Below are positions 55,801 through 64,000 of a DNA stretch of 64,000 nt, piece by piece. The stretch is from the NCBI GenBank assembly GCA_947650285.1, contig CANTFL010001466.1:1-64000 (forward strand), given 5' to 3'. The translations under genes and the position numbers were made by a program. Each line of letters begins with the position of its first letter. The stretch's first letter is position 1. Below the pieces are notes generated by a model, which was given only the letters and a program-made list of their open reading frames with translations, was not told where the DNA came from and made no database searches. Origin of the DNA: Hyaloperonospora brassicae. Lineage: Eukaryota; Oomycota; Peronosporomycetes; Peronosporales; Peronosporaceae.

Positions 55801-57311
55801 ATGACGACAAAGAACACGACGAAGCGCGACATGAAGCTCCTCGTGAGCTTCGTGGCCATGATCTTCGTGGGTCTCGGCAATAAGAGTAAACGACTGACGC
55901 TGTGTGTCGATGAATGCGACGTACCTACTAACGTCCTGTCTGCTCTCTCTCATCGCTCATGGCCCATTCTACTTGCTACATATGGGGTCGTCAGTTTTCC
56001 AGAAGTAGGTCTTCTAAACTAGTGCGATCGTTTCGATACTAACGGTCGTCCATAACCTCATCGTCAATACGTGCACTAGACTCCAAACGATCCCAATGCA
56101 CAATTACCCGACGTTTCTCAACCTGCTCTCCACGTTCATCTACGTACGTTGTGTGTGCTAATTTTCCACAGTGTCGAGCCTGAGGGGCCATTAATGATGT
56201 GGACCGAGTGTTGACGACGTCTGCAGATTCCCATCAGTTTTGCGTACATTCTGCCAATGATCAAATATGGCAGTGCCATCACGTGGGACCAGCGCAGTAT
56301 TCCCAAGCAAAAATTCGCAGTCATGGGAGGACTGGACTCGATCGCTGGCATCTTGCAAGTGTTTGCGGCCACTTATTTGGGTGGCTCGCTGATTATTTTG
56401 CTGGGTCAGGCTGCCATCCCAATGACAATGTTGATCTCCAGTTTGCTGTTAAAAGCCAAGTACTCGAGCTACCAATATGTCGGTGCAGCGGTCGTGACGC
56501 TAGGTCTGCTCGTTGTGTTGGGTACTGGGCACTCCAGTAGCAGTGCCGGCACGGACTCGAACCTGATCGTACTGTGGTCGACCGTCATGATCCTCAGCTG
56601 CGTCCCCATGTGTCTCTCAAGTGTTTACAAGGAAAAGGCACTTGGAGAGACGGAGCTTGATGCAGTGTACCTGAACGGATGGATTGCAGTCTTCCAGTTC
56701 CTGTTCTCCATCCCGCTCACGTTTCCCGCCGCTATGGTCGGGGATCATCCTGTCACACCTCGCGAACTTCCAGAGAACCTGAAGGACGGGTTGATGTGCT
56801 ACTTGGGACAAAACACTGTCACTCATGGTGCTCACGAGGACGACTGTGAAAAGGCGACTCTCTACGTGACGGCATATCTGCTGTTTAACGTAGTCTACAA
56901 CCTCTTGATCATTCTGATCCTCAAGTTCGGCAGCGCAAACATCCTCTGGCTGGTACGTCATACGTATTCAAAGCTATCAGGTGAGGCAATTCCATCGTAT
57001 CCTCTTCTAACACGTGTGTATGTATGGACCACCAGGCCATGACGATCATGGTTCCACTTGGCAACGTCGCATTCACGTTCCCATTTATGCCCGAGCACCA
57101 GCCACTCCATGCAAAGGACATTGCAAGCTTAGTGCTGATCATGCTCGGCCTCTTCATTTACCGCTTCCTGGCAGAGCTGCTGGATGCGTGGAGCAAGCAA
57201 AGACCCATGTACTTCCGCGAAAAAGGGATCGCAGCAGACGAGCAGCTGAAGCAGGCGCTCCTCGCGAGCGATAGCGACGACAACACGGACGAGATGGAGC
57301 AAGACGTATAA
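55801..57311 (+). CDS. CRT-like (chloroquine-resistance-transporter-like) drug/metabolite transporter
   Basis: Exons 55801-55885, 55995-56004 (10 nt), 56080-56143, 56227-56952 and 57036-57311 give 386 aa with every phase kept and GT-AG ends. CRT-like proteins (DMT superfamily; PfCRT and plant CLTs) move small peptides, amino acids or thiols such as glutathione across vacuole or plastid membranes. Seen: membrane segments LVSFVAMIFVGLGNK, FLNLLSTFIY-IPISFAYILP (spliced), LGGSLIILLGQAAIPMTMLI, YVGAAVVTLGLLVVLG, IVLWSTVMILSCVPMCLSSV and YLLFNVVYNLLIILILKFGS. Family blocks TIPMHNYPTFLNLL and TIMVPLGNVAFTFPFMPEH are also present. Two Cys (C-x-L-G...DDC) lie in the long loop, as in PfCRT-type lumenal loops. 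An acidic tail closes the protein. The compartment cannot be told from sequence. It lies 231 bp upstream of the L19 gene, same strand. Confidence 0.9.
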
Positions 57312-57542
57312 GACCGTCAAGAGCTCGATATAAGACCAGGTGGTGTTTGCACCGCTTAGCAACTGTGTCGTCCGTCACGTACGACTCTGCCGTACCACTT
57401 TACACGGCATACCACAAACCTGCACCCGCTTTTTGGCACGTCCTGCTTTGCGCTAGATGTATGTGCACCACACTGTTCTCGAATGGCCGACGAGCTCCAG
57501 TAACCGCCGCCGCGAGCAGCGCAGTCACCCCATCCCTCGAAC

Positions 57543-58243
57543 ATGTTGGCCGCCGCGACGAAGCGCTTGGGACGTGCGGCAGGCGCCTTCGCGTGGCACC
57601 GCGCGCCTCTGCTCCGCGCGCACTGGTCGCCCGTCTCTACGGACGTTGCAGCGCCGTCTGTGGCTGAGCCGCCGAAGCGCAACAAGCTCAAGATCCCGAC
57701 CAAACGCGCTGCTGCGCTCCTGCAGCAATTAGAGGCGGAGGCTGTGGCCAACGCTTCGACGGGCAAAGAGATTGAGGCGTTCAAGCCCGGGGACGCGGTC
57801 GAAGTGCAGTACCTCTTGAGCCGCACGGGCGGCCGCGTGCAGCGGGTCAAGGGCGTCGTTCTGGCCCGTCGGAACCGCGGCACAAGCAGCTCGTTTGTCA
57901 TTCGCAACGTGAGTCTGTCGTGTGTGTGTGTGCGTGTGGGGCTCCTGTGCCTCGCTCTTGTGTGTCGTGATGACGGGATGTGCTCTTGTTGCGGCGCGTT
58001 GAATCTCTCGGGACGTGTGGACTCATTTGGTGCGTTGTTGGTTGTGATCGTGCGGCTGTGTGGACTGTGTGTGTGCAGCACATTGGCGGCTACGGCTACG
58101 AGCAGAAGATATTCCTCCACTCACCGCTGCTGCAGAGCGTAAAGGTGCTGCAAGAGGCATTCATCCATAAAGGCAAGAAGCGCGTGCGTCGTGCCAAGCT
58201 CTTTTACCTGCGGGAGAAGGCGCCGAGCTTGACTACGGTTTAG
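57543..58243 (+). CDS. MRPL19: Mitochondrial ribosomal protein bL19m
   Basis: Exons 57543-57908 and 58079-58243 (intron of 170 nt, GTGAGT...TGTGTGCAG) give 176 aa. The protein binds at the large/small subunit interface of the mitoribosome. Seen: a basic, Ala/Arg-rich N-terminus (MLAAATKRLGRAAGAFAWHR) fitting a mitochondrial presequence; the bL19 core FKPGDAVEVQYLLSRTGGRV then QRVKGVVLARRNRG and FVIRNHIGGYGYEQKIFLHS (the intron falls inside FVIRN/HIGG); and the C-terminal RRAKLFYLREK signature. Bacterial L19 is about 115 aa; the extra residues are the N-terminal extension. It could be plastid-type by sequence alone, but oomycetes have no plastid. Confidence 0.93.
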
Positions 58244-58516
58244 AAGAGACGCGCAGGATTGTCCTGTTGGACAGACCGGTCAGCCAGTAGTCATGTCGAC
58301 GGTCGAGCCGTGGGACGTGCAGACTCTCTGGACGCTGTGAAAAACAGAGCGCACGACGAAGATGCGAGAGGTGTCAGCTAGAGGAACGTGAAATGAAACC
58401 TCACCACCCACGAGCTGCAGACCAGAACAGCTTTGCTTGTTTTTATCACCAGATATAGCTTGTCGACTCTTGCCATCATCACCTGAAGGGGCAGCAGCGA
58501 CCTTGCACGGCTTTCT

Positions 58517-61357
58517 CTATCTGCGTTTCTTCTTCTTCAGCTTGCGAATGCCCGAGCCACTGGATACCACGACAGCAGCAGGCTTGTCCGACTCGGTCTT
58601 GCGCGCCGCACGAGCAGCCGCATCCAGCTTCAGAGCGTCCTTCTCCGTGCCCATGCCAGCTCCCTGAGCGCCAACAAAACGGTTCCGGCCACGACGGCCA
58701 CGCTTGCCGTGCGAACGCTGCTTCCGCGGAATCCAGCGCTCTGGGTCCGGGTTCACCAGTCCAATGGATGCGTTGTAGTCCGGGCGAGCGCGAAGCTTGG
58801 CTAGATATGCCTCTCTACGCTTGGCACGCTTGCGAGCGATATTCTCCGGGCTCTTCGCTGAGCGTTGCCGTCTTGGAATTGACAAAGAAGAACAATGAGG
58901 CTTGCATCCGATGAAGAAACAACGAATGCATAGATCGCCACGTACTCGCTCTTCTTTTCCCCGGTGTCGACAAACTTGGCGGCAAGATGGGTGGAGCGTG
59001 GGGCCTGCTTCTCCAGTTCAATCGGATCAGCGCTACTTTCCTCGACGGCGGGAAGCATGGCGCACCGAGCCTCCGCAGCTTCAGGATCGCAAAATGACCT
59101 GCGGAAGCCAGACATGTGTTAAAACAGCAACAGGGTTGACTCAGGAGTGAGGTGCCTTACAGAGCGACGACCAGCAAGGCCATGGAACGAAGACGGAGGT
59201 CGCGGTCCATAGCGCCCGCGGTTTCGCCTTCCAATAGCTCGATGTACGCATCAGCAGCCTCGCGATATTGCTTCTTCTGTATCTTGTACCAGCAATCACC
59301 CTCACGTATCGTCATGGCCCGCTCGGACGTGAAATCGCATGCCTTGTAGTGAGCCAGTGCGCTTTCCAGCACACCTCGTGCTGACGCCGAGTCACCGACT
59401 TGTTCGTACAGAGCGACGAGGGTCGCCACAGCACCTGGCGAGTGGGCCAACTGCTCAATAGAGCGTATGCATTCCGCAGCCTCCAGTAGTTTTCCTTCGG
59501 TCATGTAGACATGTGCTAGCCCGAGACGACCGCCTACACTTACATCACCCTATGCGTATGCGGCCACGCGAAAGACGCAATCTGAAGTCAGTACCATCAG
59601 TAGAAACACCATTGCACAAGTGTGCTGTATCAACCTGAAGTTGCTCAATCGCTGCTGCTGGCGACTGGTCCTTGATGGCGAGTAACAAGGCAATGTCGGC
59701 AACAGACTCTGATGCTGGAAACTGCCTCTTCAGGGCATCCAAGCTCTCTCGACATTCCTCCGTCTAGCGACCGAAATAAAACATAAGTGAGGTACACTAG
59801 GATCACATCGTATGCACGAGTGAGCCGCATCATTCTTTTCTGTACGCGCACCTTGTTCATAAGACACAGCAGGAGTGTGCGGTTCGCAAAGACAGCCTCC
59901 TGCTGCGCAGGGTTCAGCTTGTCCAGCAATACCGTCGTATCAACGTTCTTCAACCGCTTGAACGAGTCCATCAGGTCGCGGTCCTTACGGATCGTCACAA
60001 TGTTGTTCAAAGCCACGATTTCTACAGCACGGTTGTGTAGTCTTCAACAAGCAAATGTATATGAGGCAAGCGAAACAGACGAGTATAAGACACCCAGATG
60101 ACGTACTTGAGCTTCAACACGTCGCCATAATCCGAAAGAGCGCCATCCAGTTCGCCGCGCATTTGTTTAACATAAGCCAGCTGCGTCTTGATGACAGCAA
60201 GCTCTTCTTCAACTTCGGCTTCTGAAGCACCTTCCGCAACGAAGGTGTCGCGGCACAAACCTTTACAACGTCATTGGGAGAATTTTTAAGGTCAGCAGCG
60301 CCATCAAAACATACGATAAACGCTGGACCTACTTTCAGCAGACAACAAGAGCTTCTCGGCCACGTTCCAGTCGCCCGACTGGATGGCCACCAACGATCGG
60401 TTATACGCCACTTCGAAACTGTCGTTAATCTGACACGGATCCACGTTCAGCCCGACCCGACAATTTCCTTCACAAGCACAATGTCGAGCGTCCTACCAAG
60501 ATCTCGCGGTCCTTCAGTTCTTGACCCCTGTCTGCATTTGTGTACGCTGCTAGCAAATTCGTTTGCAGCTCCAAAAGGTCGTCGCTCTAAAGAAGCGAAG
60601 GAGAAAGCATTTTCACAGAACACCATTCAGCTCTCCAGACACCACACCAGTACTTACAATGCCAGCGCTACTTTCTACTCACATCCTGAGCGCGTGCAAG
60701 TAGCAGTTCGTAGATACAAATGCTCTGGTCATAGTTCCCGCTTCGCAAGTGCTGTTCAGACCAGCATACATCAGTCAGCGCAAGTCGACTCTTTTTCTCG
60801 TTGCATCTCGTCAGTCTACTTGCCAGCTGTGCCGCCAAATGCAGCTGCGCAGACGTCTGCGTCTCCAGCTCTGCTGCGTCCAGCAACTTCAGGGCTTCGT
60901 CGTCTTGCTTCTGGCGGTACAGACAGTACGCCTTCTCTGTGCTTAAGAAGTCATACTTGCAAGCCAATTCCAGCGCCTTGTCAAACTGAGACCAAACAAG
61001 GAAAAACACGTGACGAAACGTCACCACATCAGTCCCTCAGCACTCCACCTACACCTCCATCTACAGAACCAGTTGCAAACATCCAACTCACCTTTTCCAG
61101 GCGAATCAGTGCCACGCACTTGACCCGAACTGCGTCCACATCATCGGGGAACTTGGATCGAACTGGGTACACCACATCACACGTCACACACACGACACTT
61201 AGCGCTCCCGACGCCCGTCTTCGCTACACGTGTACCTGCGCTACTCACTCTTGTTGCAAATGTCTACAGCGCACGTGTAGTTCTCATGCTTAAGCGCTGC
61301 GTTGAGCTCCAAGAAGCGCGCGGAGACCGCGGCGTCTTCGGGGACGGCCGACTCCAT
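58517..61357 (-). CDS. SRP72: Signal recognition particle subunit SRP72
   Basis: Eleven exons: 61357-61249, 61162-61092, 60985-60683, 60586-60497, 60429-60333, 60260-60107, 60041-59852, 59763-59610, 59533-59161, 59098-58946 and 58871-58517. All GT-AG junctions keep phase, giving 682 aa, close to human SRP72 (671). SRP72 pairs with SRP68, binds 7S RNA and is needed for cotranslational ER targeting. Seen: an N-terminal TPR superhelix (ARFLELNAALKHENYTCAVD, KAYCLYRQKQDDEALKLLDA, SDDLLELQTNLLAAYTN, SFEVAYNRSLVAIQSGDW, LCRDTFVAEGASEAEVEEEL, LNNIVTIRKD, GRLGLAHVYMTEGKLLEA, GVLESALAHYKA) and the C-terminal RNA-binding box NPDPERWIPRKQRS followed by a basic KRGRRGRNRFVGAQGAGMGT and a Lys/Arg tail. 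Convergent with L19 (273 bp apart). Splice sites are my own reading, not transcript-based. Confidence 0.92.
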
Positions 61358-64000
61358 GGATTAGGCAAAATACCGGTACTGGCCGAAAAGCTAAAGACAA
61401 AGCATTTTTCTCGTTTCACAAGTCAGTTGTGCCCACATCGTGTGAGTGGGTTTGTAGTGTGCAGAGTGGGGCAGCTTGTTGGTCATCTACCGGTATTTGA
61501 GCTCATCAATGACCGGTTAATGGGTGGATCTGAAGTGTACTTGTTTTTGCAGGGGTGTAAAGTGGTGCACATGACGAGTGCATCGGGATGACCACTTACA
61601 TGTAAGCACCATTTGCAAAGGATGTCAATGTATATACAATCCTTACATACAGTTCTTCGTTGTTGATGACACGCTGCTCGTTGGCGAAATGCAGGCCGTG
61701 ATATGAGTTCATGCAATTGTGATCGTCAGTCAGTATTATGACAGCACATCGGGCAGGGAGCAAGGTGTCGACAGCGATATTCGTGCTTCGATAAATGTAA
61801 GGTAACGCTCCAAGCGTAATGTATAAAAATTATTTTAAGGGTACTAATGTTTATACAGGTCTCTATTCACTTGAGTTGACGCGTTCGCAATTAGTTAATT
61901 GCGCTACATCATGCAAATTTAGGTTTGAAGCACATGTCCAGATTGTCTTCAGTGAACATAACTTGTACGGTCAGCGGTATAAGCGTCGGGGCCCCGTACC
62001 ACCTAACAGCACACCGTTGCCCTCCTAACGTCAACGGACACACCCGCTATGGGTGTAGCGGGTGAAAATTGAATCCATGCCGCGCGTATACATTCTCTCA
62101 TCCGAATGATCTTGTATAGAGGCGATGGAACGTATGAGTTTGATCGTCAATGGATCGTCCGTCATTGCCATGTTCCTTTCGTGTAGAAAGACGGACAACA
62201 TGCCATGATCGTCAATTCATAAGCAAGAACTCGACGTGGCTGTATGACAGATAGCTTTGCTTCATTAGCACGTTCCCAACATTCAAAGGTTACATGGTAA
62301 CATGGTACCAGACGGTTGAAACTTTTAAGACAACACATATACACCGCTGTTATTGACTAGTTAGCGCACGTGCGCCGGCCTACGGGCTCGAAGGTTGACA
62401 TCGACATGTACAGCATAATCGAAAGAGACTCATCGGCAATGTGTTGCGTCAAACTCGACGACGTCATGAAATATCGTCGCGTAGAGGATGATGCGGTTGG
62501 CATGCTTCAACTTACAGAATATGCTTATTTGAAGATAGATGACACAGGTGTGGTCCTCTAACTCGCGTTTCAATGATCATCAAAGATTCACATTGCGTGA
62601 CAATGCGTGGACTCCACAACGCGTGTTTTGTGAAGCACGGCAGTTCAAACATAGGTTTAGACAGGTCTTAATGAATGACACTATTTTACTCGTATGCGGT
62701 GATTGTAAATCGTGGTACCTCTGTGTTTGTCGCAGCGCCGCTCGAACTTAAACAATGCTAATAGATCTGTACATTATGGCTCAAGATTTACGACCATGTG
62801 CAATCGGTAGTACCAAAAAATGAAGCGGTTCAGATATATCGACAAATCGCAAAATGCTAAAACTAGGGCTCGATCTATGCTCGTGAAGGTGAAGCAAGGC
62901 AAGCCTGGTTTACACGCTTAAGCTTTATAAAAACGATATCTCGTAACTTGTTAAACTCGCAAGTCCAATGATGAGCAAACACACATAAATGGATTCGTCA
63001 AAGGTCTTGCGGATGTTTCCGTCAATAATCGTGTGCTCCGCCTGTCATTGTATGCTCTTTGCCAAACTGCCTCCCAGGATGAAAAAGGAGATATATATCC
63101 TGAGACAGGTACATGCAACAAAGCTTTCTATCATACACTTAAGCAACAGGTAAGAAAAGGCTAAAACATATGGACCACTGCTATCTGGTAAGTGAGAAAC
63201 CCCTCTTTTCCAAGATTACAAGCGACGTCAAATGTGCAATTGATGTCATACGCTGAAATATTGCTCATAAGTAGATTGACTACCAGCCAATGTTTTAACA
63301 CACTCTACTATAATAGTAATTAAGACAGCGGATCCGACGTTGTATCAGAAATACAAAGTGTATCAAAATGGATAATACGGTTGGGATCAGGAGAGGCGGG
63401 GCGCTCTGCTGACCATTCATCATCAAGAAAATTAAGGGGTATCTCGAAGACTGTTGCTTCCGTTTTACATTCACCATGTGTTGCTGCCCCAATTGATGCG
63501 ATGCAATCGCCGCCTTGTTTAGGAGAGGTACAATGAATGTGTCACGTTACGTATTAGCTAAAATCAAGAGGTGGAATAATACTTCGCCAGTCGGAAGTGA
63601 ATTGTAGATCCAACATAATTGAGTGCGAGACCTCTCCAAACATAATTACGTTGCGCCTTGCAACATTTGCATCCGTAGCAATCCATTACATGGGAGGAGA
63701 TAACATTAGTGACATCATCATACTATGTTTAATTGACAGCTAGATATCATTCTTGGAGTATATAGATCATGGGCTACGAGCCACGAAAAGCGAGAAGCAT
63801 TGATACGATAAGCTAACTGCCGCTTAATTAACAGTTGGTCATACGATGAACGTCCTATGTCGTCCACAACCGTTTGGATGTATTTCAAGTGAATGTCATG
63901 GCAATACTTTTATAATGTCCATTTGCGCGACCGCACAAATTAACCCAGTGTGGCATTTATCGAAACTGTAAGGCAAACCGACCCTAGCTGTGTCAAACTA
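61358..64000. other. Gene-poor end of the window
   Basis: AT-richer sequence with short unsupported frames (62370-62561 without ATG; 62539-62751; 63295-63492 minus). No transposon hallmark was recognised. The promoter of SRP72 must lie just right of 61357. Confidence 0.45.

Noticed and set aside
57356..58120. 254-codon minus-strand frame
   Set aside because: Antisense of L19 exon 1 and its intron.
60274..61293. 339-codon plus-strand frame
   Set aside because: Runs across exons and introns of SRP72 on the opposite strand; Ser/Thr/Pro-rich composition without domains.
1..64000. tRNA genes, rRNA and CRISPR arrays
   Set aside because: No cloverleaf-like GGTTCRANTCC box with a paired acceptor, no rRNA blocks, and no regularly spaced direct repeats with unique spacers were seen. 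The tandem arrays here have no spacers.

Overview
The window looks like nuclear DNA of an oomycete, most likely Peronosporales (Phytophthora or downy-mildew type). This is inferred from four things: intron-poor genes with short GT-AG introns of about 60-110 bp; tightly packed housekeeping genes next to large retrotransposon-filled stretches; gene families typical of stramenopiles (CRT-like transporter, a cyclic-nucleotide-binding domain joined to a carrier-like domain); and a small secreted cysteine-rich protein of PcF type. The species cannot be named from sequence alone. No tRNA, rRNA or CRISPR array was seen.

Layout. 1-11.6 kb is transposon-rich and gene-poor: the 3' end and LTR of a Ty3/Gypsy element, a TIR-bounded non-autonomous DNA element, one PcF-like secreted protein gene (minus), and two decayed LINE fragments. 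11.7-16.5 kb is a small gene island: MOCS2A (plus, with a frameshift), PEX13 (minus, N-terminus unresolved, probable frameshift), and a minus-strand four-exon gene joining a WW domain to a Type I restriction enzyme HsdR-like helicase. 16.9-39.9 kb is a nest of mobile elements: a complete but decayed Copia element with matching LTRs and a 5-bp target duplication, inserted into an unclassified repeat whose uninterrupted second copy lies at 38.9-39.9 kb; a decayed Gypsy element; a decayed second Copia element; a Gypsy gag relic; a pogo-like transposase relic; and a Mutator-like element with 84-bp TIRs. 40.2-61.4 kb is a gene-dense block: PAQR receptor-like (minus), HIG1-domain protein (plus), cNMP-binding/carrier-like protein (plus), cyclase-associated protein CAP (minus), LPLAT acyltransferase (minus), CRT-like transporter (plus), mitochondrial ribosomal protein L19 (plus) and SRP72 (minus). 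61.4-64 kb holds no recognisable gene.

Splice structures were worked out by hand from GT-AG sites, reading-frame phase and family conservation: WW-HsdR (4 exons, 857 aa), LPLAT (3 exons, 410 aa), CRT-like (5 exons including a 10-nt microexon, 386 aa), L19 (2 exons, 176 aa), SRP72 (11 exons, 682 aa). Every junction keeps the frame, but none was checked against transcripts.

The genes do not form one pathway. They are separate housekeeping functions: molybdenum cofactor synthesis, peroxisome import, actin turnover, phospholipid remodelling, mitochondrial translation and ER protein targeting. The most unusual gene is the WW-HsdR fusion, a prokaryotic restriction-translocase fold in a eukaryotic, intron-containing, WW-tagged gene that lacks an evident nuclease domain.
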